DNA of 64,000 nucleotides. Source: Blattamonas nauphoetae (lineage: Eukaryota > Preaxostyla > Oxymonadida). The stretch is from positions 62,001 through 126,000 of the forward strand of contig JARBJD010000217.1 in NCBI GenBank assembly GCA_033064195.1, in the 5' to 3' direction. Below are positions 1 through 11,200 of the stretch, piece after piece. Within the stretch, counting starts at the first letter, position 1. Each line of letters opens with the position of its first letter. Made by a program: the position numbers and the translations under genes. The notes beneath the pieces are model-generated. The model had not been told where the DNA came from, did no database searches, and worked only from the letters and a program-made list of their open reading frames with translations.

Positions 1-2
1 GG

Positions 3-551
3 CCAGCTCTATCAATCCCGCCGGCTCTGTATGGGTCAGAACGACAGGAAAACAGTCCAAACACAAATAACACGAATCAAACGGTACGCATTCCAAGTGC
101 AACTGTTGTTCCTGCTCCTCCGCCTTCTGTCCATCCAACAGTACACATCGCCACACCCTTCACCGTTCCGATCTCTACTCCTCCAACTCCGATGCCATCA
201 TCCACCTTTTCCTCACCTCACACCACACGCCTCTTTACTCGACCTCCTCGAGTCCCTCCAGCCTCAAAGCCAACCCCATCTGACCCATCACAAAGAAACT
301 ACATCTCCTCCTCGTCGTCAGGACGTCCACTTCGTCTTTCATCGCAACACAGCACAGGCCAGTCGAATAACAAACAGTCTTTCGAACCGTTGATTCAGAT
401 GGACGATCCTACGCTTCCGACGGACGTTGATTTTTCGTTTTCTGACGATGCGTTTGATCTAATGGGCGATTCGGGCAGAATGTCATGTATTCCCACGCCC
501 ACTGCTCAGGTTCCGTCGATTCCGTTGGATATCTCATTTTCGTGGGATTGA
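3..551 (+). CDS. 3' end of a Ser/Pro/Thr-rich protein gene (5' end outside window)
   Basis: The frame is open from base 3 to a TGA at 549-551, so this is the C-terminal 182 residues of a gene entering from the left. The sequence is low in complexity, rich in Pro, Ser and Thr, and ends in a short acidic/hydrophobic patch (FSFSDDAFDLMGDSG, then PLDISFSW) that could be a linear interaction or activation-type motif. No folded domain is visible and I do not recognise the protein. An internal ATG at 192 is not needed as a start because the frame is open upstream of it. Function is unknown; a regulatory or scaffold protein tail is only a guess. Confidence 0.6.
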   Translation, partial: PALSIPPALYGSERQENSPNTNNTNQTVRIPSATVVPAPPPSVHPTVHIATPFTVPISTPPTPMPSSTFSSPHTTRLFTRPPRVPPASKPTPSDPSQRNYISSSSSGRPLRLSSQHSTGQSNNKQSFEPLIQMDDPTLPTDVDFSFSDDAFDLMGDSGRMSCIPTPTAQVPSIPLDISFSWD

Positions 552-766
552 GTGTGTTTCGTGGTTGAGTTGATATCTCATCAAAAGTCACTTTTTTCTG
601 GTTATTGACCACACGCTGTTCATTTTATACCTTTGCTAATCTTCATTCGACATTTTTCTTCTTTTGCTGTGTGTCAAATCTCCATCTTGGTTTTGATCGT
701 TTTCTGAATCGGTGATCGAGAAATCGAAACCACAAGAAAGATTTCAGGACTCCACATTCTATCAAA

Positions 767-2698
767 ATGTTGTCAAACCCTGGTTCATCATCTTTCTCTG
801 TCCAACAATCCTCCACATCAAGTTCAGTAGACCTTTCTCTTTTCATTTGTTCATTCTCCTTTGGATTGTTCAGAATCAACAATCATCGACTCCGAACGAA
901 TGGTTGGAAAAAGTGGAGTCATTGAAAACAGAATCCGATGAAAACAAAGTTCGCCAGTCGCAGGAAATGGTGAATGCCTGCTTGGAGGGTCTGAATAGCC
1001 AACTTTTGGAACACCAATTTTCACATCATCTTTTCCATTATCTCCTCGTTTCTTTATTTTTCTTCATTCTCTAAATTCATTCTTGCTTTATTATTGAACA
1101 GATTGTGGGCACAAGAAAGGAACGGTACATAAACTGATGGAAGCTCGTATTCTCCCGATTCTTGCACTTGAACTTCGAAACACAGAATCTCGGGAAGTGC
1201 GGGTATGTCCTTTCCTGTGTTAGGACATTGAGACTGGATCTCTTCGAAGATACCATTTTTTGTTTCATTGGATTTATTCTTGAGATCCAGCGCCTCATCC
1301 CACGCCGGCTCTTATCTCCCTTCAACGACGCTCTTCCTTGTTTCCTTATCCCCTCTCTCCTTTTTCTTCCTCATTATGCCATGCTCTTTCTGTTTCAATG
1401 TGATTAGATTGGATTCCAAGCACTTTTCGACATCATCCTTCTCGTTCTCTCAGAAAATGGAGCAACGTCACTTTCGAAACACTTCCCAACTCTCCTTGCT
1501 CTTTCACAGGTCTTCTTTTCATTTTATCATCTTTTTCCACAAAATATTTTCTCTTTTCCTGCCTTTTTTTCTGATTTCGTCATTTTGGGGATAGAACACG
1601 AATGTTCGGATTGCCGAGCCAGTGATTGAGACCATCGGGTGTGCTTCGTTGTTACTCTTCACCGTCGTCTTCTCTTCCCTCTCTCCATTCTTCTCACCCA
1701 GACTCATCACCCATAATCTGTCGTCGCGTGCAGAAGTGGACGAGTTCCTTCGGAGTGGGATTCTGGAGTGGCTGGTAAATGCAGTGCGGACACACCCAGA
1801 CGGACAAGTTCGACAGGCGATTGTGGTTGGACTTGGCGAGATTGGGTTTGGGCTGAAGAAGGCAGTCGTGCGAGAGAAGGGAGGAGACGAGGGATGGAAG
1901 AGAGAAGAGAAGAAGAGCGAGAAGGAAGCGGCTGCGAGTAGTGTGGATGAACAAGGAAGGAGAGATAGACAAGCAGGTCGTTGGATGTTGGGAGGAAGTG
2001 TGTCGCGAGCGGATCTGCTGTCGTTGGGGTCGGAGTCGTGGGTTGAGGAGGACACGGGTGCGATGGACCTGGCGAGCCGCTGTCGCCGAGGAGTGCGGAT
2101 GGCTGGCCAAGCACTGATTGGAGTGCTTCGAGGATGGGAGAAGAAGCCAGCCGACCAGAAGGGGAACAAGAAGAAGAATGAAGGGCAACGTGAGGAAGAG
2201 GAAGAGCGAGAGTGGGAGAACGATGTGGGTGTATTGGAGGCGGCTGGGAGTGTGTGTGGTCTGATCTTCCCGGAAGTCTACACCGAACGACGAAAGGAGA
2301 AGCAGGACAGAATTTCAGTGTCGGGAGAAGATTTGGAGGAGATGAAACGAAAGATGGAGCAGATGGAACAGTTTGATTCAGAACGGAAGAAGAAGGCGAT
2401 GGAACGAGAGGCTGAGCTACTGCAGAGCAAGAAAGATGCGGAAACCATAAAGACACTCCAAGCTCAACTAGATGAACTGAAACAATCTCTGGAGAAGGAA
2501 AAGAAAGAACGAGAAGCACAAAATGAGTATCAACTACGAGAGCAAGCTCTGAAGGCAAGACTGAATGACTTTGATGAAAAAAGAGGTGAACAAGAAGAAG
2601 AGCCTGAGATTGAAGAAGAAGACCATCAGATTGAAGAAGAAGAGCCTGAGATTGAAGGAGAAGTTGGCGACTTTTTCCGTATGTGGTTCAATCGGTAG
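767..2698 (+). CDS. ARM/HEAT-like repeat protein with acidic coiled-coil tail (six exons)
   Basis: Six exons join in one frame into about 472 residues: 767-826, 874-988, 1102-1202, 1408-1509, 1595-1638 and 1702-2698. All five introns (47, 113, 205, 85 and 63 bp) begin GT and end AG, and the phases agree. The N-terminus is Ser/Gln-rich. Residues of about 25-170 look like helical ARM/HEAT repeats (VRIGFQALFDIILLVLSENG, then NTNVRIAEPVIETIGLITHN), including a short motif near VRQAIVVGLGEIGFG. The rest is highly charged and ends in a coiled coil with Glu-rich repeats. ARM/HEAT proteins are scaffolds; the partner here is unknown. The 3' end is uncertain: an alternative donor before the stop could join an open stretch at 2715-2876. 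The stop codon lies inside a tRNA-like sequence. Confidence 0.7.
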
Positions 2699-2742
2699 AT
2701 CGCCCGCTTTAAAGCTTGAGGACACGGGTTCCGGTACACAGA
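2686..2742 (+). other. tRNA-like sequence overlapping the stop codon of the ARM/HEAT gene
   Basis: This stretch closely matches the tRNA-like unit at 31327-31403 over about 50 bases. Both share CAATCGGTAGAT, then CCCGCTTT.AAAGCTTGAGGAC and a GGGTTC T-arm-like block. It keeps an A-box-like start (TGGTTCAATCGG) and a degenerate B box. The acceptor stem is not complete, so it is unlikely to be a working tRNA gene. The TAG that ends the upstream gene falls in the D-arm-like part, so the present 3' end of that gene may have been supplied by a tRNA or SINE insertion. Confidence 0.5.
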
Positions 2743-3895
2743 AGAATGGAGAATACCGTCTGAATGGTGTATCTGTGATGGTAGCAGGATGGGAGATGGT
2801 CATTGCTGACCAAATTTATGGAGATCGATCCTCATTCTCATCATTTTCATCAAAAGAAGGCCCGGAAAAATGGTAATTATTGGAGGATGATTCCTCTGTG
2901 TAGGGTTCTTTCGATCGACCCATTGCCTTGAACAAGCGTCCTCACCATTCGTTCATGATGATCTCTTCCAGAGGTTTGCATCTTTTACTCCTTATTGTCA
3001 AGTAATTGATCCAGAGTACTCCCCATTCCTGGAGTGGAATCAGAATGATCGAGTTACAGTTGATTCTGTGTCTCGTGCCTTCATCTCTCTTGTTTCAATG
3101 ATCAGAGATGGTTACCAGTTTACTGAGAAACTTATCAGTAACACTTCGCTGTTGCTGGTCTCAATGAGTCAAAACGTCCCTTTCTTATACAGCATCGACG
3201 ATTTGTTGAATGCCATCGGACAAGGCTCCACAGAACCCGCTACTGTGTTGGTGGATTCAGTCATTGTGCTCTTATCTTCGCCCTATCCGTCGATCCTCTT
3301 GAATACTCTGTATTTCATTCTCAACATCCTCCGTCTGTCATCATCTTTAAACTGCCTGGCCCTTTTCTCCTCCCAACTTATTCGCAGAATCCTTTCAACA
3401 CCTGGCCTGCGAGATCTTTCTGTTATCGCTGATAAACGCACCCTGAACTGTATCCTCATCCTCTTCAACTTTTGTGCCAAGCTCTCATCCACCAAAAGTC
3501 TTCGCATTCTATCCACTGCTTCCAACACTGACCCTCAAGCGATCCGAGATGTGGTGCTCCGTGAAGTACTGATCCCAATGGAACCATATCTCGTCCAGAT
3601 CAGTCGCAACCGTCTCCTCTTGTCATGGGACGATGAATTTAGGACCATATTCAAATTAGTGTTATCCATTATTTACGAGGGTGCATTCCACCAACCAACA
3701 TTGACTTTTCTTTGTTCATCACACGTCCCAATGGTCTTCCAGTCTCTCCTTTCAGAAGTTGAACACGAAGACCCTCACCAAGAGATGATCTGGCTGATCT
3801 CCAGCTCTATCCACAAATGGAAGAACGATGAAACCCAATCTTTCCGTGGAGGGATGATATTGCTCAAGACACTGGAGCAAGAAGGGTTATTTGAC

Positions 3896-3990
3896 GGGTA
3901 AGTATAGAGACAGATCTGATTTTGTATACACACAGATCTGTCCGTTGGTATAGGCACAGATCTGCGGTATACACACAGATCTGACCTTTT
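3896..3990. repeat. Left terminal inverted repeat with CAGATCTG palindromes
   Basis: Four copies of the 8-bp palindrome CAGATCTG occur at roughly 20-bp spacing, each next to a GTATACACACA-like or GTATAGGCACA-like stretch. The partner repeat is at 7602-7696 in inverted order. Regularly spaced palindromes near transposon ends commonly serve as transposase binding sites; that role is inferred here. Confidence 0.75.
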
Positions 3991-4277
3991 TGTCTCTATT
4001 TTGGCTTATAATGTGTCTTATATGAATGAAAAAGACGAAGAATAGATGGAAAAGGATAAAAAGAAGAGTTTCAAGGTAAAATGAGAGCGATTGATGAGGC
4101 AGTCACGACAACTGTTTCAAAGGGTCGATCGCGTTCACGTTAGAAAGATTGGTTTCCCCGCAATATCTTCCGAAAGAATACAGGGAAAATGGTTCATGTT
4201 TCGAGCAAGCCTCTTTGTGAGTTTGGTTGACTCAGTTTCGAAGATCTTTTCGACGATATTTTGGATCACGATCTGGT

Positions 4278-5460
4278 TCAATTCTGGCTCCTCTTCAAGG
4301 GCTGTGCCTTGCTTTGTTTGCTCATACGGGTGATTTGTTGGATCTTACAGTGGCAGAAAGACTGTGATTGCAGATACATGGCATCTAGCTTGTCGGCAAC
4401 TTTGTTGATCTCGCGTGTCTCTTCTTTCACTTCTGCTTTGATATTTTTCTTTTGCATCGCCTCCATTCGGTGCTCCAACTCTTCTAATGTCTCTGTGCCC
4501 TCAGTCAACACAGTGTTTGATGCTCGATCGCCGATGGCCGCTTGTTGTTCACAACACCTTCTTCGCTCGCGCCGATGATGTGAAGAGCGAGAGAGGATTC
4601 GCATCGATGATGGACAAAGTCTTCCGGTGCAGTGTTGATCCCTCCCCAGACGGTTTCAGATCTTCCTTTCCCTTGCAGTCTGGGCCGAAGGAAGTACCTC
4701 CAAACTGATTACCAGGTGGTATTGACTCTTTGTATTTGTCTTTCTGAGGAAGAACAAATTGGTAGTCGTGTTTGTGCTTGGTTCGTTGTCGAGGTTCATC
4801 AGTGAAGATTCTTCGCCGGATTTGGAATCAGCAAGTGTGTCCGGTTCGATGTCTTCCTCGACGCCATGTTCTTCCTTGGCCAATATTTTGTCTTCTGTTC
4901 ATTCCTTTCTTCTCCGCTCTTTCTCTCGCTTGATCTTGTCGCGCCAGAGCAGGACCGACTCTTTTCTCTTCTTGTTGAGGTATGGATGGCTGAAAGTGTT
5001 TGTCATGTATCCTTCGAGAACTTGGAGTAGGATGGCAGCTTCTTGGTTCATCTTCTTCCCAATTTTCAGCTTTCTTTCGATCTTCGCGCTCCTATTGTGT
5101 CTCTTCAAATTCAGTGACTTTGGAATCAAGATCCCGAACTTTCTGAAGAAGAGCAATTCGCTCCTCCTCCTTTTGCGAAGAATATCTCTCATTTTATCGT
5201 TCCGAACGCCTTCTGTGTTTTTTCGTTCTCCAGCTGAGTAAGCGGGACCAGCTGCATATATCCCTTTTCGTTTGTGTTATCGAGTTTCTGTGAGGCTTCG
5301 AGCAATTCATTGTGATATTTCTTTTCAAGTGTCTTGTTGTGGCAGGCTTGGAGCTGTTTCCTCTGTTCGTTCACGCGCTGTGTGATTTCCTCTTCCGTTT
5401 CTTGTGCCTTTTAGTATCCAACTCAGAGTAGTCTCTTTGTTCTCATTGGGGTTCAAAAAA
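4278..5460 (-). pseudogene. Decayed coiled-coil gene inside the Mutator-like element
   Basis: Four consecutive minus-strand open stretches (5189-5374, 4899-5192, 4656-4883, 4278-4604) in different frames all have coiled-coil composition: Lys/Glu/Gln/Leu-rich with few Pro or Gly, for example KTLEKKYHNELLEASQKLDN, LLWRDKIKREKERRRKE and LEELEHRMEAMQKK. Read in order they look like one captured gene broken by frameshifts and stops. I do not recognise the parent. No full-length copy is in this window. Being carried between the inverted repeats suggests capture by the element. Confidence 0.5.
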
Positions 5461-6241
5461 GTTGATTAGGGGTAGTTCGCTATCCGTCCGAAATTTGCTC
5501 CGATCTTGCTTGATACTCGGACAGCCAGCAGTTTTCGTTGTTGAGTCCGCCCAGCCAAGTCTCTTGTCCATCCACCCATCGTTAACGTCATTTCTAAATG
5601 TGATTCCTCAAACTGCCTCCATATTCCAACAGATCCTGTCATCGTGAGATTGCAGTTCGAGATCTGACTACCAATTGATTAAGGTCATAAAAAATGACGC
5701 AGCACGACTAAGTAGGCATCATAATTGCCGACAACGTTCGTTACGGTTGTATGTGGTGAGTAGGAACAGATCTGGAGCGTCATGAAGCACTTTTAAGCTT
5801 TTGTTCTCACAAAGCTGTTCAGAAGAAGAGGAAGAATTGAAATTCGGGACATGGAGGAGTTTGATGCATTTGAGAGTGATTTGGCATTTCGAAAAGCGTG
5901 TATTTGCTTGGATCGCGAGTGAAAAGGAAATTATGGACCCATGCGATCGGATCACTCGAATCTTGCTTTATGTCGAAATATCAAACGGGCATCAAGTGAA
6001 TTCATCACCGTTTCACTCAATGGCATGTCGCACAAGTCAATAATATCTTCTGTTGCAAGTTTGTTCTCCCTAAATTTCAAGCCGTTCCAGACCTGATTCA
6101 AAAGAAGGTATCGACGAAATGGACTTTGTTTACAATAGAGAAGCAAAGACTGACATTAGGGATGTATTGTTTTGACGAGGGGGACAAAATGACCCGGGAT
6201 ATAGATTGCATTAGCAATCCAACCATCTCGTCTTCCACGGC

Positions 6242-6478
6242 CTTCCACTCCCCTCGCCCGCTGATGGCTTCCACTCTCCTCGCCCGCAAATGGCCTCAGC
6301 CCCCTCGCCCTCAATTGGCCTCAGCTCCCTCGCTCGAAATTGGCTTCCACTCCCTCGCCCTCACACGCAATGCACTCCCTCCCCTTCAAACGCAATGCTC
6401 TCCCCTCCCCTTCAAACGCAATGCTCTCCCCTCCCCTTCAAACGCAATGCTCTCCCCTCCCCTTCAAACGCAATGCCT
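6242..6478. repeat. Minisatellite: 26-bp and ~24-bp tandem units
   Basis: From about 6366 a 26-bp unit containing CCTTCAAACGCAATGC is repeated; TTCAAACGCAATGC begins at 6385, 6411, 6437 and 6463. Just upstream (6242-6365) a looser array of about 24 bp repeats CTCGCCC and TTGGCYTC blocks. It lies within the Mutator-like element. The Pro/Ser/Asn-rich open frames across it are a by-product of the repeat. Confidence 0.85.
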
Positions 6479-6639
6479 TCCCATCAACTCAAACACTGTT
6501 CCATCCAAGCAGTTTCCTCCTCGGAAGGTTCGGATCTCCTCAACCAAATCGTCCCCACTCGCCACCCCATCTCATGTTTTTCTACTGGACCTACGCCTAG
6601 TCCTGGAAACACGAATTCATGATGATTGAACTGCCAGAA

Positions 6640-7400
6640 AGGAAGTCACCAACAAAGCTGCTCTCCCTCTCGCCGATCTGGTGACAGGAGTTGGAAATAT
6701 TGCAACTTTTGCAGATTGCGAAAAAGAAATCGCACTCCTCCGAGAATATTCACCTAAAGTTGACATACTACCAGATCTCAGAATGTTGGAAATCGAAATC
6801 AACGGATTCAGAGACATTCCATCCTCACAAGTGGAGGAGGTCAACAATCGTACAACATACTTTGTATAAACGTGCGAAGAACATCACCGGACTTATTGTG
6901 GAGTTCGAGAGCGGTTCAGACATCACTCCACCACCCGTGTCTTGTTTGGGGTGCTACAGCAGGTGAAGAGGTATGATTTGGTCGACCAGCGGGTTATGTG
7001 GCCGATGGAGGAATCAGCACCGATCATAGCGGAGAACGAGCGCCGGACTCAAGCTGGGGAATGGTCAGAGTGGGAAACAGCAGAAATCAAGCAAATCACA
7101 CAAGAAAAAGCAGCAGCGATGGATAATGAGGAGGATAAAGAAGAAGAACAATCTGAAATCCTTGCAGAAGACGACATTGAAGGTGAACAATCTGAAGAAG
7201 AACCATCGCCTGCTCCGACCAACCACAGAGCACTCGCATCTCGCCGAAACACCTCCAGCCCCACCAAACACCCTCCCCAACCTCAGACACTCCCGCAACT
7301 CCCTATTTCTCCCCTCTCAACCCCTGTCGCCCTTTCTCCGATCCTCGCATTCGCCACCACTCCTGCACAACACCGCGTCATCAACAAAACTATGACATGA
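6640..7400 (+). pseudogene. Decayed coding sequence with acidic and Pro-rich tail, inside the Mutator-like element
   Basis: Two open stretches in different frames read like protein: about 6640-6869 (DLVTGVGNIATFADCEKEIA, then DILPDLRMLEIEINGFRDIP) and 6942-7400 (DLVDQRVMWPMEESAPIIAE, then a run rich in Glu/Asp and a Pro/Thr/Ser-rich end). The order and shared strand suggest one captured gene with at least one frame break. No domain is recognised; the acidic and proline-rich tail resembles that of other coiled-coil or scaffold proteins in the window. Confidence 0.4.
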
Positions 7401-7601
7401 ATCCTCCCTCATATCCGATCGCTGTCATCCCTCACCTCACCTTGTCACACCTGAGATGCGTTTTGAACTTATTGTGGCTAGATCAGTTCCTCTGGTCCAA
7501 CTTTTTCGACAGTTGTGGTTTTAAAGGGGGTAGAGGGACATACAATTTGTTTTGTTGATAAATCAGAGAAGAAATGTGTGAAATAGTCGAAAATTATGAA
7601 C

Positions 7602-7696
7602 ATATTGACAGATCTGTGTGTATCCGACAGATCTGTGCGTATACCAAATTTAGATCTGTGTGTATACAAAATCAGATCTGTCTCTATACATACCCG
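7602..7696. repeat. Right terminal inverted repeat with CAGATCTG palindromes
   Basis: This is the inverted counterpart of 3896-3990. It holds three CAGATCTG copies and one shortened AGATCTG, and ends CATACCC before the second copy of the 9-bp target duplication. Identity with the left repeat is highest at the outer 45 bp and falls off inward. Confidence 0.75.
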
Positions 7697-7819
7697 TTAT
7701 TTGACGAACTTGAACAAAAACTCCTTCACCACAAACAATCGGAGAATGGTGGGTATGCAAGGTTCTACTCATCCCTAACCATGAAATATTTGGGCATAAA
7801 TCCTCTTTGGCCGACATAG

Positions 7820-8294
7820 ATGACTCGTGACGCAAAACGAACTTCGACGCCAGCATTCCACATTTCACAAGATGTCCATTACACAACACATCCTGGCGCT
7901 TCAATTTTGTTCATTCGCTCTGTATTGACCCACAAGTGTGCCTCATTTTCCGTTTTTGACTCTTTTTGCTTCGTTATGCCATCATCCGTTTCCAGCGATT
8001 CTGATCATTGTGTCTTCATATCTGTACTTCAACTCACATTCAACACTAAATGAACCCAATCCACAACGACAGAGAAAATATCAACCTCTCAAGACGCCTT
8101 CTCTTCCATTTTCACACTTCACCATCATTGTTTTGAGAAATCATTCTTTCCAAATGAAGGAAACTGAAGAAATGACCATAAATAGGGTTCAAGAATATCG
8201 TCTATCACCATTTCATTGGAACAGTCTTAATCCTCATGTCTTGAATTGGGTGGAGGAATCAACTGATTAAGGGCCAAATCTCAACATCATCACG
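7820..8294 (+). promoter_or_regulatory. Intergenic region with an upstream block conserved between two surface-protein paralogues
   Basis: No gene is seen between the end of the helical-repeat gene and the surface-protein start at 8295. The last 140 bases (about 8155-8294) match 38641-38777 upstream of the paralogue at 38778: both carry GAAATGACCATAAAYAGGGT (as GAAGAAATGACCATAAATAG or GAAAAGATGACCATAAACAG), then GAACRGTCTT, then GGGCCARAT shortly before the start codon. Conservation outside the coding region suggests shared promoter or 5' untranslated sequence, though recent common descent could also explain it. Confidence 0.45.
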
Positions 8295-11200
8295 ATGCAA
8301 TTCATCTGCCTTATTCATGTCCTTGTGACTCTCTCCGCATCGCAACATCACGGTCCCTCTCCAAACTTGCTCCCGTTGGAAAACTTAATCTCCCAACAAA
8401 GAAACAATGAAGCCATGAATCACTTCGACAGAATGTCGGGCATAGTCCTTCCGAATGGCCGCTATCATGTGTCGAACTATAAAATCACATCCACAACCAT
8501 GAATCTGAATGGAAAACAATCAACAATCTTCCCATCATCGACAACGAACGATGAAGATTTCTCAGAACATTCAGAAACGAACAGATCTGCAGATGAAAAG
8601 AAAACCACACGGAATGAACTGTTCCGAATCTCGAACTCGACAATTTGGATGTCTGAACTGACATTTGAATGTGGATCAGCTGGTTGGTCGATCGCAACGA
8701 TTTGTGGATCTTGTGTTCGGATTGGGGGGAGTCGGGTGATCTCGAACTCTGAACGGACGCCATTTGTGATTGTTGGAGGAGATTCGGGGAAAAGCAGTTC
8801 GATCACGATTATTGCGTGCTCGCACACTTCATCGTGTTTTCCATCGCTTCTGCCTCTGACGAGCCTCGAAACGTCTGATTCTTGGACGACACACAATCAG
8901 GAATCAACGTTGCTGAAACCGGAATTGTTTGTGACAGGATCTGATCTTGAAGTTTGTGATGCTTGTCTGATTGATGGAAGTGGAGCGCTGTTCCATTTTT
9001 GTGGATTGGGACAAACTGTGACGGATGGGAGTTCGATGACGACAACACTGTCGTCGTCATTGCTTTTGAACACCACAAGCTCCAGCGGAAGTGGAAGAGA
9101 TGACATCAATGTGAAGGAAGGAGGAAGTGATTCTGGGAATTGTTGGTCAGTTTCGCAAAAGATGGTTGGGAGTTGTGTTTCTCTTTGCACGAACCATCTT
9201 TATGGAACCGGGATTCGCGACCTGAATTTGGGAGGATCTGTTCTTTGCTCGAACACCTCCTTCACACACTGCACAGCAACAGTCCCGTACACCAATCAAC
9301 ATTTCACAATTCGCTCAGAAATCTCAACCGCCAACACACTCCACTACTTCACCCTCTGCACTTTCAAGGAATGCTCAACAACCACAAGTGCAGGAGGAGC
9401 CATCGGAATATCCAGAGTCGCAGCGGATCTGAAGATTGAATCGTGTTCGTTCGATTCGTGTTCAACAAGTGGCTGTGGCGGAGCGATCTATTTCACTCAG
9501 TCAACCGTTCAATCGACGGTCACCGTCTCCTCGTCCTCCTTCAAGTCGATGTTAGATGCCCATTCTGGTGGATCACTCTTTTTCGGCAACATGCAAACAT
9601 TTTACATTTCCGACTGCGTCTTTCTTGATTCTCAATCAAGCGCGTTTGGAGGAGCTGTGTATCTCGTGAACGGGACTGCTCTAATCGCCAATTCGGGATT
9701 CTCCAACTGCCTCTTCAGGAATTGTTCAACTTACCAGTCGTATGGAGATGGTGGTGCGATTTTCTTCGATGATTGTAAATCGATCAAACTTGATTCTGTC
9801 AGCTTTCGGGATTGTAAGGCTGGAGCAAGAGGACATGATTTGCGCTTCTTAGCGACATTCCCAACAGTCTCGCTCGCAACAGTGTCCAACTGCGATTCTA
9901 CGTCAACCCCCAAAACGAATCGAATCTCCCCAGAAAATTCTCAAGTGAATACTTTTCTGCCAGATCCAGCTGAAACTACAACAATCCAATCTCTGATCTA
10001 TCAACAAAGGCACCAAACATAGGTCGAGTGTTGGTGTTCTCGATTGACTCATCGAACATTGGACGATGCACAGCGAGCATTGGAGAGACTGGTCTGCTCC
10101 AACTTCCTCTCGAAGACTACATAATTGTCACAGCTTCTCTCCCCAACCACGCTGTCTCATTTTCTGATGTGTTCATCCGATATCCCACAATCACCTCAGC
10201 CGAATGCCATTTTGCCTCGACTCTCAACACAACGATCAAGATCAAGCTGACTGGGACAGATCTGCCTCTTCACATTCCGTTCCTGGTCACACTGGATTCT
10301 GGCGACACTTTTGAGGTTGAATTTGACTCAGCCGAGGCGGGATTGTCGACAGAAATGGCGATTGGATGGCCCGACACTCTGCAATACGACACAACATACC
10401 AAATCGTGTCGATCGAAAATAAATACATAGGATGGCCCGACACTCTGCAATACGACACAACATACCAAATCGTGTCGATCGAAAATAAATACATAGGTCA
10501 GCCCGTCTTGATGGGAGAATCGGTGTCATTCTCAACAGACCCAGCTCCTTCTTCGATCATCGTGTTCTGCGACTCGTCGTCATCTCACTCGTCTCGGCTG
10601 TGTGGGACGTTAGCCAGACCGTGCGGTTCGATGGACTTGGCGTGGTCGATCTCGGCAATGACCCAATCGTTGGCTGTTTCGATTCGGATCGATCAGACAG
10701 CAACACTCTCACGCACGATTTCGTGTCCTTCGAATGGAAATGTTCTTATCACGAAATCCTCCTCTTTTGAACCGATGCTTGTGATTCCTTCGTCAGCGGA
10801 GATGGGAGAGGAAGGGATGATTGTTGTTCCATCGAGTTGTCGCTTCGAACTTCTCGATGTTGATGTGCTCATTGAATCCACACTTTCGTCGTTCGTCTTT
10901 CTCTTCGCCTCGGAATCCACAATCGTGATCTCAGATGGATCAATCACTGGTGCTCCGACGAGTTCGATGAGATTTCGGAACGAGGACGACGATTCTGATG
11001 CTGTGTGTTCTTGGATGACAGGAATGATCCAACTGGACAAGTGCGAAGCCATCATCAGCAGCACTGGATTCTCTGGTCTGTCGCAAGGAGCGATCAACAT
11101 GAAGGGAGGAAAGTTGACGATCATGACAAGTTATTTCGACAACAACTCTCCGCACATCTCTTCCTTCCCGTCAGTTCGTCGGAATATTGGCTGTTGGGAT

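Larger units (their letters stand above)
3896..7696. mobile_element. Mutator-like (Pack-MULE-like) element, about 3.8 kb
   Basis: The element starts GGGTAAGTATAGAGACAGAT and ends with its inverted form, giving terminal inverted repeats of about 95 bp at roughly 85-90% identity. It is flanked by a 9-bp duplication, TTATTTGAC, at 3887-3895 and 7697-7705. A 9-bp duplication with long inverted repeats is the hallmark of the Mutator superfamily. No transposase is recognisable. The inside holds decayed coding pieces on both strands, a minisatellite and acidic low-complexity sequence, so it resembles a non-autonomous element that has captured host DNA. It sits in a coding exon of the helical-repeat gene. 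It is related to the element at 48415-50521 by its termini and repeats. Confidence 0.8.
2906..7819 (+). pseudogene. HEAT-like repeat gene split by a Mutator-like element
   Basis: The coding sequence runs 2906-3895 and resumes at 7706-7819. Removing the element and one copy of the 9-bp duplication TTATTTGAC rejoins the frame exactly (EQEGLFD then ELEQKLLHHKQ) to a TAG at 7817-7819. The protein is rich in Leu, Ile and Ser with repeated helical segments (VLVDSVIVLLSSPYPSILLN; LNCILILFNFCAKLSS), typical of the helical-repeat family seen elsewhere in this window. The N-terminal part contains SPFLEWNQND, followed by a segment about a valued partner-binding helix pair that I cannot name. The frame is open from about 2892 without an ATG, and an AG at 2902-2903 suggests a 3' splice site, so the first exon is upstream and unresolved. 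Function unknown. Confidence 0.65.

Noticed and set aside
1519-2558. Long minus-strand open frames opposite the ARM/HEAT gene (up to 283 aa)
   Set aside because: They are Ser/Pro/Leu-rich shadows of the charged plus-strand coding sequence, which has consistent splice phases.
6242-6629. Pro/Asn-rich proteins in three plus frames
   Set aside because: All three frames are produced by the minisatellite.
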